From NCBI RefSeq assembly GCF_017654505.1, contig NC_054543.1:28030525-28094524 (forward strand): DNA of 64,000 bases. The letters run 5' to 3'. A model generated the notes under the pieces. That model was not told the DNA's origin. It saw only the letters and a program-made list of their open reading frames with translations, and did no database searches. The translations under genes were made by a program, and so were the position numbers. Source of the stretch: Polyodon spathula. Lineage: Eukaryota > Chordata > Actinopteri > Acipenseriformes > Polyodontidae. Positions within the stretch are counted from its first letter, which is position 1. Every line of letters begins with the position of its first letter. This document shows, piece after piece, positions 1 to 12,430 of the stretch.

Positions 1-662
1 CGCTTCAAGATACCTGCCAGGAATAGATTGTTAGCTTTACTGAAACAGCCACTGAGCTTTAAGAATAATTACCAAATGTTTATGCCAATTTAGGCAAATC
101 CCACTGTATAGTGACCCTGAAGGGACACATACATGTGGGGACAAGCTGTAATTTCAACAGTTGTGTACTGATTATTCTATTTACCAGACTAGAAATGTGC
201 TGTAAACAGCAGTTCTACAGAAAATGACTACAGTTTCACAGTTGTGTTCTGTATTGCTGTACATCCAATTTGTTTGTTAAACTGTTTGTCATCATTTTGT
301 GAAACAAAATAGTATTTTTGTTTCTTATAAGGTATTCATATTTAAAAAGTGTTAAACTGTGCAAGTATATAATAACTATACAATAAAACTGCCTCTCGTG
401 TCATACTAACATTTCCAAGCACCCACACATGCAGAAACTTAACAGTTATTAAGCAGGAGGTACACCAGCAAAACAATGATTAATTGAACACAGTCTCTCA
501 TTTAAAGGCACAAAAATGCAGTTCAAATAAAATAAAACCTTACAGCATTCTATACATTTATGTACAATCCAAAAGATTCAACTAAAAGATCAGACTATAA
601 AATGCAGGCAAAAACCTATTATCCTGCTGATCTGATTGTGTTAGACTGCCTCCACTGTACAC
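1..662 (-). other. arpc2 intron 5 (partial)
   Basis: Non-coding sequence following the last visible arpc2 exon. It is AT-rich. I see no further exon, repeat of known family or RNA gene in it. Confidence 0.7.
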
Positions 663-853
663 ATACATTGTCTCATCCTCTCTGTAGTGGACGACGGCCC
701 TCTTCTCGCCCTCCCGGCCCTCCTCCTGGAATTTGAAGTACTTCTCAAACACAGAGGCAAAGCAGTTGCGTTTCAGAATGCCAGCCTGGTGGATCACTTC
801 TTCTTTATTTGCAGGGATATTGTCCAGGTCATACAGAAGAGAAACGTTGTAAC
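663..853 (-). CDS. arpc2: arpc2 coding exon 5 (last one in the window)
   Basis: This exon encodes part of Arp2/3 complex subunit 2 (p34-Arc), an actin-nucleating complex subunit of the cytoplasm. Read on the minus strand it gives [19 protein letters not shown], then [18 protein letters not shown] and an FQEEG...[10 protein letters not shown] tail, which matches vertebrate ARPC2 nearly residue for residue. The acceptor is clear (T-rich tract then AG at 854-855). The first two bases complete a glycine codon begun in the exon at 1,356-1,401. The donor is less certain: GTGTAC after the TMY codons fits best, but GTACAG two bases on is possible. Reading on past it leaves the family sequence at once. 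The C-terminal half of the roughly 300-residue protein lies left of the window. Confidence 0.93.
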
Positions 854-1355
854 CTAAAAATAAAATGGGGGGGGGGGGGGTAGCGATAAATCCAACTTAA
901 CTGTAGATTGTGCTGCTAAAAAAGACAACGCAACGCAATAGAATGGATCTTATTTTGTTTATTGTAAACCTCTTGTATGACTCTTGATGCATTGTCTTAT
1001 TTACAAGGGGGTCCTGGAGGATAGAATACACATAATTAATACACTTGGGCTTAAAACTGCCTAGTCAAGGTTGATAACAACTGCAGTAATTAAGATGTAT
1101 TTATTAATACCAGCGTAACAAAGGTGTGCAGAGGTATCACAATTAAATATATACCTCCTTTCAGCTGGAAATGTAGATGCTCCCATGAAGTATTAAAGTT
1201 AACAGAATAAAATGACGTGAAATACAGCTGTGCTGTCTAAGCACTTACAAAATTATATTATATTAATATATACATTTCACCCAGATGTTTCATTGGCATT
1301 TAAAATTATTTTTAAACAAACATTCAGAGAATGGCTCCAAGTCACAAGCTCTTAC

Positions 1356-1401
1356 CTGCTTCAGGCGACACCATGAAATTCCCATAGACTCTCTTCAGCA
1401 G
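1356..1401 (-). CDS. arpc2: arpc2 coding exon 4
   Basis: This 46-base exon encodes LLKRVYGNFMVSPEA plus the first base of a glycine codon. It directly continues the ...HGADE end of the previous exon, as in vertebrate ARPC2. The acceptor is TAACAG just before CTGCTGAAG and the donor is GTAAG (plus-strand CTTAC at 1,351-1,355). Phase is 0 on entry and 1 on exit, and both neighbouring exons agree with this. It is too short to stand out as an ORF and was found by homology and splice phase. Confidence 0.93.
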
Positions 1402-2654
1402 CTGTTAGTCAAAAAACAATATCAGAATTAGATTTTGCATGCCAAACAAATCAAGTCATTGTCATCTTAGAAAATCTACTGGAGCCATGAGAGCTTAGAA
1501 ACTGGGCTGAGGAATAAAGATGGGCTAGAGAAGCAAAATGAAACTGACAGACAGAATGTTTGACTGATGAAAGTGCTTTATTATTTTATATGAACATTTT
1601 ACATTAAGCTTTGATACGTTACAGACTGACATGCCCAAGTTATTCAGTCATGTGTCTATCCCCCCCCACAGTATGTGCTACATACTGTAGGCGTGTCTCT
1701 TTTTGCCCAACCATTATGTAAATTAATTTGCATCATATTTATATATGATTTGCATCAATAAGGAGTGGTGAAATCTAGGGCTCAGAACAGAGGAAGACAA
1801 TTTGAATTTCCAGTTGGGGGATTAAAGTGGTATGGAAATGATGAGATCATTCATGTTCCTAGTCGAATAGAATATTAAATAAAACATGCACAGGATTTGG
1901 GATTTAACCTGCCTACACCTGTGACTAGTTAGAGTAAAAAACACATATTTGCATGTCATGAATTAATTTATAATTATTTATTTATTTGATATATATAAGA
2001 AGCAAGAACCAAAAAATAACAACATAAAAGGGGGACTAGCAATAATGTTAACACTACTCTAACAAGAGGTAAGAAATAGTTTTATCATTGGTTTACAACA
2101 TCTGCTTCCATTACAGGCCTTTGTAGCTAAGTGTATTTGCTCTATCCTGAGTAAACACTGCAAAGCTGTTTATGATAGGGATTAACAAAATCTGCAAACA
2201 ACCAATTTAAGGATGACCACAGACCACCTTCAAAAAACAAAAAAAAAAAAAAACATCCTTTATACAAAGCATGTTTAACTATGGGCCAGTCCAGCTTAAA
2301 CTTTCTACCAGACATGACTCAGACTGAACTTCCTGTTTCATGCACAAACCACAGTCGTCATTCTCTTCCATAAAAGGCATCTTTGTGAAACAGCAGCGAC
2401 CTTCCATGCAGAAGTAATGCATTAAAAACAAGTGAGAGCCAACCCTCTTTGTAGTGCCAAAGAGCTCTCTCTGAAGTTTCTGATGGGCTGGGAACTACAT
2501 CTGAAAACAAGTCAACTGGTGACTACAGGGATGGGTATCACAGAATGTTGCAGTAACCATTGCTGAAGCAGAGGGTAAAATGATATGGGGGAACCTTAAT
2601 TCAGTGGGACTGATTTGATCAACACATAGCAGAATTATTATTATTTTATTTTTT

Positions 2655-3060
2655 TATTATTATTTCTTAGCAGATGTCCCTATCCAGGGCAACTTACAGT
2701 TGTTACAAAGTATCACTTTACACAGCATCACCTTACAGATAAGAACACTTACAACAGTAAAATCAGTAGAATATAAGACAAAATTCAAGTAAGAGCATAA
2801 TAAAGAATACAGTAAATAATTGCATTTAAGAGCGAATTCTACTAAGAACAGTGTAAACTTATAGGAATGATATTTGCTTACAAGAGTAAATTCCATTAAC
2901 AGCATGTAGCAAGTATGATAAATGGATAACAGCGATTTTAAATAACAGCAATTACAAAAAGCGTGGATCTGGATAAGTTTAACAGTAAAATCAACTACAA
3001 GCCACACAAAATAGTTAGAATTAAGAGTAGTCGTAGTAGAATACAGCAAAATATGGGGCA
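2655..3060. repeat. Interspersed repeat, family not identified
   Basis: It starts with (TTA)n, then CAGATGTCCCTATCCAGGGC and AACTTACAGTTGTTACA. A related start (GGCAAATGCCTTTATCCAAGG then TGACTTACTGG) occurs at about 41,600, so this is a dispersed family rather than unique intron sequence. No coding capacity is seen. Confidence 0.5.
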
Positions 3061-3937
3061 ATTCTGTTCAAGAACAAGAAAATGCAAGTACTGATACAAT
3101 TGGGTGTCATCTAGCCCAGTATAGTCCAAGGTTGTGAGGTTTACAGAAATTACATCGGTTTTTAAAAACAGCATTTTACTAGGGATGCAAGTCAGTTATA
3201 ACCAGCTAGTTTTTATGTGTTTTTTTTTTTTTTTTTTTAAATCAACTCTTTCAGCTGTCTGGATGTCTAACTGGTTTTACTGAAATTAAAGTTTAAAACA
3301 AAAAAAACTGTCAAGAGAATGGGACATTATACATTAGGGATGGGCTGGTATAAAATTTGTTAAGATAACTGTAAAAACCATTGTATAATGTCATTTTTTT
3401 TGTAATCTGTTTTTAAACTGCATTTAAAGAAATACACTGTGGTCAAGTCATTTTTTAACAACAACAAAAAAAAAAAAAAAAAAAAACCCGAAAAACTAAA
3501 GTTTTAAAACAGATCTTAATGTTAAATTGCTGTAGTTAAATTTCTACAACAAGACTTGAGAAAAAGTTTCCATTAATTTGAAAAACAAAATATTACAGCA
3601 GAATGTCTGCATTTAATTATACCACAATAATGAACTGGTCTGGCTTTGAAATCTCCATTTGCAAATGAAAAAGCTGCTATACATTTTACACCGAATCAAA
3701 TTACAAATGCAGGGGATTGTTTTAATAAATTTGCACATACCTAACATACATAATGGAATATTGAACATGTAAATAAATACATATCTTAATGCATTTACAG
3801 CAAGTTATTTTAACAAAAAAATGGAGGAGAAATACCATTGTAAATTGCTTTAATTCACAAAATCTAAAGAAAACACACTTCCTTTAGGATTTATCTTTGG
3901 CATTTTATATTTTTTATGCCAAAAAGCTGAAAAGGGG

Positions 3938-3939
<2 letters not shown>

Positions 3940-3973
<34 letters not shown>

Positions 3974-3984
3974 TATATATATAG

Positions 3985-4012
<28 letters not shown>
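3940..4012. repeat. (TG)n(TA)n microsatellite
   Basis: Alternating TG units (about 3,940-3,962) run into an imperfect TA tract to 4,012. A further short (AT)n tract sits at 4,083-4,100. Confidence 0.9.
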
Positions 4013-4017
<5 letters not shown>

Positions 4018-4768
4018 GATAATATGAATTTTTACAACTTTAAACTTAAAATGGTACAAGTTGTTCAATAATATATATTCAATATATATATATATATATG
4101 GGTCATACTACCATAGTATGCATTATTCTATTAATAAGATCCATCATTTGCTCACAACAACGTTGAGCTGCAGTTTGTTTGTTAAACAAATTCTAACGTA
4201 TAAAATAACTTTGTTCCGCTGACAGTAAACAGAATATTGCTTAAAATCTTGCTTGCAAAATTACAAAGATTTAAACAAACAAAAAAAAAAAACTGCTGCA
4301 AACGGTCGGAACGCCTTTTAAAGAAAGTTGAAGTTAACTACTTCTGTATTTGTGTTGCAAACAAAGTAGACACTTTGTTTGCACTGCGCTATCTAGAGTT
4401 CATCCAATGTGATTTTTGTAATTACTGCTGCTGTTTGTGAGCCTCCAGGCCAGGATGTCATTTAAAATCTGAATTCGTTCATTCATAAATAGTTGAATGA
4501 CTTTTGCTGATATATTAATTCTCAGTTCATGCATATTTTGATGATGAAAAGCACATATGACAATACCTGGCGCTCCACTTTAATGAAAGCAACAGCCAGA
4601 GCTAAATTTACTCTGCTTATCCAGGGATTTTGCTTCAAGCACTAGCAGTAACCTGTACTCATTTGCTAGCTCTTGTTGGAAATGAGTCCTTCCCCTTCCA
4701 TTATTAGTACCAAGTAGATCAATTATGCTGGGAAGACACTTTACACAGTAACATGCAGTTCTCATATA

Positions 4769-5849
4769 TAAGGCTCTGTGAAAACTGCGATTTTACGGGT
4801 TGCACGAAAATTGTGAAATTAGCCCAACACCACAATTTTTACAATATTCTGAAGAAATAAAAGTAATTTCATAATTTGTATCATACAAATAAAAAAAATA
4901 AAAAATCACATTAACAGAACTGTACAGCTCTGCCATGTGCCTGTGTGTAATATTTGCCGTGCACACAGTGCTGCGCAGTGATGATGTCATGTGACTATAT
5001 GCAATCTAAGCAGGAAAAAGGCTAAAAAAATCTCCACTCCGATGGACCTCTTCTGAGGGCAACTAAGATAGCGAAAGGGGAAGTCTTTGGATGGGCTGGC
5101 CTGACAGTTCAAACAGTGGGTCGGGAAGTCGTCAGCCTGGAAGAAGGCGAGACTCCGTTGCAGGAATGTATTGACCCAGAACGTAAACGAGGTAGCAGCT
5201 GTAAGCAATAGAGACAGCTGCAAACGCTTACCAAGGGGTCATGCGCGATAGCATAAAGGGGCCGGAGAATCGTAAATCTTTTCCTTCTCTTGGTTTATAT
5301 TGAGAAACTGGAAGGACCGTGTGAGACGCAGAGAAAGCGTTATAAAAGTATTTCATGACTGTTTGTTTGTTTTTCGTGTTGTTTGTAATCGTCTTGTTTG
5401 TTAAATCACCAGAACACGAATCCGGAGCTGTCGCCATGGGTCAGCACAAAACCGGATCAACACTGCACTGTACTACAGTCAAAGTTAACAATGTTATCAC
5501 CACTTGTTCACAAATATAGCACATATTATACTGTACTTCACCACAAGCACTGTCAGCACTCGCTTTGGACTTGTGATCGTGTGTGTGTGTTTAGTACTGT
5601 GCTTATTGTTTATGGGACTGCAACCCTTTTCATTACTATGCAATACACATTGTTGTGTTATTGTACCCTGCTTGAGTAACTTTGATGTTAATTTTGATGT
5701 CAGTGCATTTACCTGTATATTTGCGGTTATAAAAAAAAAAAAAATTATCTGTACACGTAATTTATTTTATATTTCTGTGCACATTCCATGAAATACAATA
5801 CATTACCCGAGACAATTTAAAGAAAATTTCACAGGGTTTTCACAGGGCC
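4769..5849. mobile_element. DNA-transposon-like unit with terminal inverted repeats
   Basis: The left end reads AAGGCTCTGTGAAAACTGCG followed by ATTTTACGGGTTGCACGAAAATTGTGAAATT. The right end is the inverse, AAATTTCACAGGGTTTTCACAGGGCCTT, and TA lies outside both ends. There is no transposase inside. It contains a fragment of an LTR also found at 28,320-28,790, so the unit is composite. Confidence 0.55.
4990..5560 (-). repeat. Gmr1-like LTR fragment
   Basis: Read on the minus strand, 5,470 to 5,060 aligns with plus-strand 28,330-28,750. Shared blocks include GGTTTTGTGCTG/GGGTTTGTGCTGGCC, ACAAGACGATTAC/ACAGACGATTACTAAC, TCTCACACGGTCCTTC and CGCATGACCCCTTGGTAA/CGCATGACCCTGTGGTAA. No internal retrotransposon genes adjoin it here, so it is a solo or broken LTR. 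Outer limits are approximate. Confidence 0.65.
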
Positions 5850-5911
5850 TTACTCACACACTAGGACTAGGACTGCTGAACCAAACACTTCCCTTGTGGA
5901 TGTGTACACAC

Positions 5912-6024
5912 CTCGTCTGCTCCATGGTCTTGCAGCTCCTTGTAGAACTTCAGAGAAATGCTGACCATCACCTTTGATTTTTCTCCATTGGGGTTGGAGA
6001 TGTGGTAGAGGACACCATCGAAAT
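5912..6024 (-). CDS. arpc2: arpc2 coding exon 3
   Basis: This 113-base exon encodes the most conserved N-terminal stretch of ARPC2: (D)[30 protein letters not shown] and QDHGADE. The acceptor CTGCAG is followed by AT, which completes an Asp codon with the G left by the exon at 11,270-11,304. The donor is GAG|GTGTGT. Length is exactly two bases plus 37 codons, so phase is kept. Only conservative changes from the mammalian protein are visible, so the locus looks like a functional, constrained gene. Confidence 0.96.
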
Positions 6025-6414
6025 CTGCAGGATAAGAAGTCAAAAAAATTAACAAAAAAAATAAATAAATCTGCTCCATCAGAGATTTGACATTAAAGCT
6101 ATCAAGACAATTAAGGCACCATCACACATGCAAGTTTTCAGAGAGGAATTGTATGGTATAAAACTAGCAAGAATAATAAATTGCACAGATCTTTCCAGCA
6201 ATAACATAAAAAAAAAAATTATTCCACTCTGGAAAACTACCTTTGCTTAAAAAGAGGATTCCTAACGTAACTTAAACATACCAAAGAAAAATGGTGCTGT
6301 TTAAAAAAAATCAAGAAATATAACTAGAAATGGGAGTTTTTGATAACAAAACCAAAACAGATTGAATGGTCTGTAAACCCAAAGAAATATGGAAATGTTC
6401 CATTAAAATGTATC

Positions 6415-7890
6415 ACCTAGAATTTTAGAAGTTACAGTTCATATAAGGAAATCAGTCAATTGAAATAAATTCATTAGGCCCTAATCTATGGATTTCACAT
6501 GACTGGGAATACAGATAAGCATCTGTTGGTCACAGATCCCTTTAAAAAAAAAAAAAAAAAAAAGGTAGGGACGTGGATCAGAAAACCAGTCAGTATCTGG
6601 TGTGACCACCATTTGCCTCATGCAGCGCGACACACCTCCTTCGCATAGAGTTGATCAGGCTGTTGATTGTGGCCTGTGGAATGTTGTCCCACTCCTCTTC
6701 AATGGCTGTGTGAAGTTGCTTGATATTGATAGGAACTGGAACACGCTGTTGTACATGTCGAGCCAGAGCATCCCAAACATGCTCAATGGGTGACATGTCT
6801 GGTGAGTATGCAGGCCATGGAAGAACTGGGACATTTTCAGCTTCCAGGAATTGTGTACAGATCCTTGCGACATGGGGCCGTGCATTATCATGCTGAAACA
6901 TGAGGTGATGGTGGCAGATGAATGGCACGACAATGGGCCTCAGGATCTCATAATGGTATCTCTGTGCATTCAAATTGCCATTGATAAAATGCAATTGTGT
7001 TCGTTGTCCTTAGCTTATGTCTGCCCATACCATAACCCCACCGCCACCATGGGGCACTCTGTTCACAACATTGACATCAGCAAACCGCTTGCCCACAAGA
7101 CGCCATACATGCTGTCTGCCATCTGCCTGGTACAACTGAAACCGGGATTCACCCATTAACACTTCTTTAGTGTGCCAGTGGCCATCGAAGGTGAGCATTT
7201 GCCCACTGAAGTCGGTTACGATGCCGAACTGCAGTCAGGTCAAGACCCTGGTGAGGACGACGAGCACGCAGATGAGCTTCCCTGAGATGGTTTCTGACAG
7301 TTTGTGCAGAAATTCTTCGGTTGTGCAAACCCACAGTTTCATCAGCTGTCCGAATGGCTGGTCTCAGACGATCCCGCAGTTGAAGAAGCCGGATGTGGAG
7401 GTCCTGGGCTGGCATGGTTACATGTGGTCTGCGGTTGTGAGAGGGGTTGGACATACTGCCAAATTCTCTAAAACGATGTTGGAGGTGGCTTATGGTAGAG
7501 AAAAGAACATTCAATTCTCTGGCAACAGCTCTGGTGGACATTCCTGCAGTCAGCATGCAAACTGCACACTCCCTCAAAACTTGAGACATCTGTGGCATTG
7601 TGTGTGTGACAAAACTGCACATTTTAGAGTGGCCTTTTATTGTCCCCAGCACAAGGTGCACCTGTGTAATGATCATGCTGTTTAATCAGCTTCTTGACAT
7701 GCCACACCTGTCAGGTGGATGGATTATCTTGGCAAAGGAGAAATGCTCACTAACAGGGATGTAAACAGATTTGTGCACAAAATTTGAAATAAGCTTTTTG
7801 TGCATATGGAAAATTTCTGGGATGTTTTATTTCAACTCATGAAACATGGGACCAACACTTTACATGCTGCGTTTATATTTTTGTTCAGTG
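6415..7890 (-). mobile_element. Tc1/mariner element, left end truncated
   Basis: It surrounds a broken transposase gene. The right end is ...GCGTTTATATTTTTGTTCAGTG followed by TA. The left end carries the subterminal TTACAGTTCATATAAGGAAATCAGTC block but lacks the outermost 45-50 bases, which are preserved in the relic at 16,632-16,755. An A-tract sits at 6,542-6,562. Confidence 0.85.
6590..7598 (-). pseudogene. Tc1-like transposase, two frameshifts
   Basis: A DD34E-type cut-and-paste transposase split over three frames. The first part (7,598 to about 7,170) begins MPQMSQVLRECAVCMLTAG and is the paired-type helix-turn-helix DNA-binding region, followed by a region rich in Arg and His. The second (to about 7,010) contains GGGGVMVWADIS, with the first catalytic Asp. 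The third (6,994-6,590) holds QHDNARPHVA with the second Asp and SPIEHVWD with the Glu, then ends ANGGHTRY before TAA. All three acidic residues survive but the frame is broken twice, near 7,170-7,200 and near 7,000. Protein length would be about 335 residues, normal for the family. It should be inactive as written. Confidence 0.85.
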
Positions 7891-8009
7891 TAATTTCTAG
7901 AAGTTTTTCAAAAACAAAGAATACTAGAAAAAATCTTTTGCAGCAGAAGTTTTGCTTTTGTGGATGAGGGAAAAAAAAAAAATGAACAAGAAATAGACTT
8001 ATTGCACCA

Positions 8010-8640
<631 letters not shown>

Positions 8641-9154
8641 GTTTTGGCTGCATTTTTTCTAGGCTGCTCTCTTAGCTGCACTCGGTACTGTAAGTTACAA
8701 GCAAGCACCATACATTTAAAATAAAAATACCAGTACATTTTATTAATCACATTAAATAAATGAAAAAAGTGATGTTAACATGCTACATTTATACACACAC
8801 CATAGAGGCTAGAAAAAGCGTTTGTTTTTTTTTGTTTGTTTTAACCCGAGTCAGTAACTATTGCATTCAATTTATTTATTTTTTTTTTTTTGGGGGGGGG
8901 GGGTAACGTTAACGATTTAATAAATGTAACAACAAGATAACAAAATGTGAATCTTGGTGAGCCGAGTACAGTAGCTTGTAATTCAAGTTTGCAACTGTTT
9001 AAAAAAAATCATAGTCTTCAATATAAATGAATATATTTTGGCTGTTGTAATGTTCATTTTATCCTGTTTCACTGGAGCACACAGAGGCGGGATTTGGTCA
9101 CAAGCAACATAGTTGCTAGTAGTAAATTGGTTAGACAGTTGCCACTAGAGCTGC

Positions 9155-9195
9155 TGACTAGGGATGGGACAGTAAAGTTTGCACAGTATGATAAC

Positions 9196-9226
<31 letters not shown>

Positions 9227-9985
9227 CACAGTGATAACCTTAATATCACAGTATACAGTACATCATGCAAGTTATAAAATAAAGGATTAAATACAGACTA
9301 ATATAAATCACTTAAATTACTGTCATTCACAAAAATAAAACCAACAAATCACACTAAATAAATAATTTAAACAAATATAATACACAAAATCTGTGATAAA
9401 TGTATAATTTTACAGTAGTTAATGTTAATCAATTACACTGACTTAATCCAGACAAACGTAAATATAGCACGTTGAAAATATGTACTGTGATGCAAGGTTT
9501 GGAGAAGACATTTCTCCAAAAGCTGCGTGTGAAAGACAGCAGCAAAGAGCAGCTGGCGCAGCAAGCTCTGGGTAACGGAACGTAGCAATTGAAACGTGTA
9601 TTCTGTGTTGTTGACATATTCTTTCAAAGCCATTATTAAAATACAGTACCAGTTCACAAAAAGATGTTCCTCAGACACTCGCTAAGGTTGCAAGTACCAC
9701 CGCTTGATTTAGAAGCGTGTTTTCAGTTGAAAAAATGCATTAACCGTTGTATAAAGGAATTACAATAATTGCGGTGTAGAATAAAAGGAATGGTATTAAT
9801 ACTGTAATGTACCTAAACCACGGTAAACCGAAAAACCGGTATACTGACTTCGGCAGCTGTCCTTCTGTTTGTACCTTTTATTTTGTGTTTATTAAAAACG
9901 CGCAGCTGCAGCTTCCTTGCCTGCCAATACCATCTGGGCCAGCAACAGTACCCTGTCACACCGACCCATCTCTACTGCTGACCCG
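9155..9985. mobile_element. Possible hAT-like non-autonomous element
   Basis: The left end CTAGGGATGGGACAGTAAAG and the inverse motif CACCGACCCATCTCTACT (about 9,958-9,976) could be imperfect terminal inverted repeats. An internal echo ACCGAAAAACCGGTATACTG lies at 9,826-9,845. A related start, TTAGGGATGGGCTGGTATAA, occurs at about 3,334 with no partner. A (A)n run at 9,200-9,226 interrupts it. Ends and class are tentative. Confidence 0.35.
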
Positions 9986-10256
9986 CTTTCGAGATCAATT
10001 ATTATTAATAATAAAAAATAACTGCGGAAGTATTTTCCTTCTCTCATGATACAAGTAAAATTCCACAATTTTTCCAAGACTTTCATAATGGAGACATGGT
10101 TTCTCAAGCCATGGAAAACAGTTTGGAATTCGTCCATACTTTTTTCCCCAGACTAGCGTACGAACCCTGACAAGGAGTGCACCGGCAACACAATCACTCT
10201 AAGGTGCTTCATTTTGCACCAAGCCCTGGAGCAGAAACATTTTGATAAGAGACACA

Positions 10257-10444
10257 AAAGTCGGCTGGCAAACGCCCCTCAACCTTCAACTAGCGCCCAA
10301 TGGCACACAGAATAAAAGACAATGCCAGGTTGCTAAATGCAATAAAAACAGAACTTTTGAAGTCTGCGCCCGTTGTGAAAAAGCAGTCTGTGGTAAATGC
10401 ACTAGTACAATTGAAAAGTGTGTTTTCTACATAGATTGTACTTA
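10257..10444 (+). pseudogene. piggyBac-like transposase C-terminal remnant
   Basis: The reading frame gives RQCQVAKCNKNRTFEVCARC, then EKAVCGKCT...C...DC and a stop. This Cys-rich cross-brace end with CxxC pairs resembles the C-terminal domain of piggyBac-type transposases. Just upstream, in another frame, is a basic Pro/Ser-rich linker (ANAPQPSTSAQW), so a frameshift is likely. The catalytic DDD domain is absent. Another Cys-rich domain cannot be excluded. Confidence 0.5.
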
Positions 10445-11269
10445 AGAAAGCTGCAATAGAACTCTGAACAGACAGAGCCTTGCACTCTGTTTCACTCAAA
10501 GTATTTTCACGTTGCATAAGTTATGTTATATTTTTGTTTTATGCTGTTTTTACAGCTAGTTATTTAAGTTTTATAATTTTCTATGTGCATAAAGCGTTCT
10601 ACACCTGTTTACACAGACGTTTATTGCGTAAAGTTTATTTTATTAGTTTTTCATATTTATGTGTATGTGCTCTTTTTGAAAAAAAATAAGAACAAAGTTT
10701 AATTCAATTTATCAATGTAAATACGACGCTTCTGCTCTGAAAATGTTATGTAATGTTTTCATAAATAAAAAAATATTAAGTTGTATCCGACTGTTTGTTT
10801 TTCACTTTCACATCGAAGCCGTTTTAAAATGGAGCCGCACATTTTGCAGGTGCGGCAGTTGTATGTAGTCCGCAATCTCTGCGGTTCTACTGTTAACATG
10901 TGTGTCAATGAACTCCATGACTTAAGCTTATGAGATATGAAACATAAGACAGACAGAGTTTAGATCTTACACTGCAGCACAGAACCGCAAACAAGTTTAC
11001 ATCCTTGCCACCCATTCGGAACTGATAACATACAGAGATTGTGCTGTGTGTAGAGTGTAGGGCTACCACGGGCAGCCAGGAGTGCAGTGCAATGGACATT
11101 CCTCTATGACTACGGGCTGCAATTGCTTTAGGGAAGTTGGGGTTGGAAATCTACAGCCTGCTCTCCAGAATAGCCTGCTGGCAGAATCCTCACTTGAGAC
11201 TGTTCTTTCTGCCTTCCCAGCTCTTCTTTCTGCCTTCCCTCTTAATAAAATGTATGGAATAAAACTTAC

Positions 11270-11304
11270 CAGCAAACGTGACTTCTACAGTATCAGGCTT
11301 GTTC
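11270..11304 (-). CDS. arpc2: arpc2 coding exon 2 (35-base mini-exon)
   Basis: This 35-base exon reads (G)NKPDTVEVTFA(D), equivalent to the NKPEAVEVTFAD segment of mammalian ARPC2. The acceptor is TTTTCAG before GAACAAG and the donor is GTAAG (plus-strand CTTAC at 11,265-11,269). It needs two bases from the upstream exon and leaves one for the next. That matches the exon at 15,949-16,021 (ending in GG) and the one at 5,912-6,024. Confidence 0.92.
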
Positions 11305-11905
11305 CTGAAAATGACAAAAAATGTTACATGAGTTAACCTATGACTCAGGACAACAGTGAACACAATTTCTGGTGAACGGTTCCTGAGATGTAGGTTTCGA
11401 TAGCTCTCAGGCCTGTGCTGTCATGTGTACACATTTTTACCAGAAAAGTAAAACTTATGAATTGCTGAACAATTCAGTTATTTATTTATTTATTTTTTTA
11501 ATATATTACATGAACTGAAACTGGCAATGTATATTGCTTGTGTGTTCCTGGCCCAATTCTTAAAATTAGGTTAAACCAATCATCCTGGGAAGTTGTGATC
11601 CTCCTCAGAATTTTCAGGCCCTCAAACTACATGAAATGTGGCACACAGATTTGTACTTGGAACAGTTAAACCAAAAATAAAAATTTCCAAAATCAAAGTC
11701 CTCCCTGGCACTGAAGAAGCTTGTAATAAAGTCCCAGAAAAATTAGTAGATTCTTACTTAAACTTCTGTGATTATGCCCAAGATAAAAGGCTGGTGTACT
11801 GTATGTTTGACTCAATTTGCCCATCAAACATGACATTTACTTATTAAAATGAATTTAGCTTTCGAACACGCAAACACAGGCCAAAATAAAAATGTATTCT
11901 AACTG

Positions 11906-11910
<5 letters not shown>

Positions 11911-11979
<69 letters not shown>
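11911..11979. repeat. (TA)n(CA)n microsatellite
   Basis: A TA tract runs straight into a CA tract, which abuts the end of a Tc1 relic. Confidence 0.95.
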
Positions 11980-11980
<1 letters not shown>

Positions 11981-12352
11981 GCTCTGGAAAAAATTAAGAG
12001 ACCACTGCAAAATTATCAGTTTCTCTGGTTTTACTATTTATAGGTATGTGTTTGGGTAAAATGAACATTTTTGTTTTATTCTATAAACTACTGACAACAT
12101 TTCTCCCAAATTCCAAATAAAAATATTGTCATTTAGAGCATTTATTTGCAGAAAATGACAACTGGTCAAAATAACAAAAAAGATGCAGTGTTGTCAGACC
12201 TCGAATAATGCAAAGAAAATAAGTTCAGATTCATTTTTAAACAACACAATACTAATATTTTAACTTGGGAAGAGTTCAGAAATCAATATTTGGTGGAATA
12301 ACCCTTATTTTCAAGCACAGCTTTCATGCGTCTTGGCATGCTCTCCACCAGT
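11979..12352 (-). mobile_element. Truncated Tc1 element end
   Basis: It begins CAGCTCTGGAAAAAATTAAG, a widespread fish Tc1 terminus. At its other side, minus-strand 12,351-12,286 encodes LVESMPRRMKAVLENKGYST followed by KY, the C-terminus of a Tc1 transposase. The rest of the gene and the other end are missing; a (TA)n(CA)n tract follows at once. Confidence 0.8.
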
Positions 12353-12353
12353 C

Positions 12354-12425
<72 letters not shown>
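12353..12425. repeat. (TA)n(CA)n microsatellite
   Basis: A short TA tract and then about 30 CA units end exactly at the terminus of the next Tc1 element. Confidence 0.95.

Positions 12426-12430
<5 letters not shown>

Larger units (their letters stand above)
854..5911 (-). other. arpc2 introns 3 and 4
   Basis: Introns 854-1,355 and 1,402-5,911. The larger one holds an interspersed repeat (about 2,655-3,060), A/T homopolymers near 2,236, 3,222 and 3,466, a (TG)n(TA)n tract at 3,940-4,012 and a DNA-transposon-like unit (4,769-5,849) with an LTR fragment inside. No additional exon is seen. Confidence 0.7.

Noticed and set aside
2660..3061. 133-codon Cys/Leu-rich minus-strand ORF
   Set aside because: Lies within an interspersed repeat and shows no known domain; composition is that of AT-rich non-coding DNA.
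7170..7685. 171-codon plus-strand ORF
   Set aside because: Antisense of the Tc1 transposase DNA-binding region.
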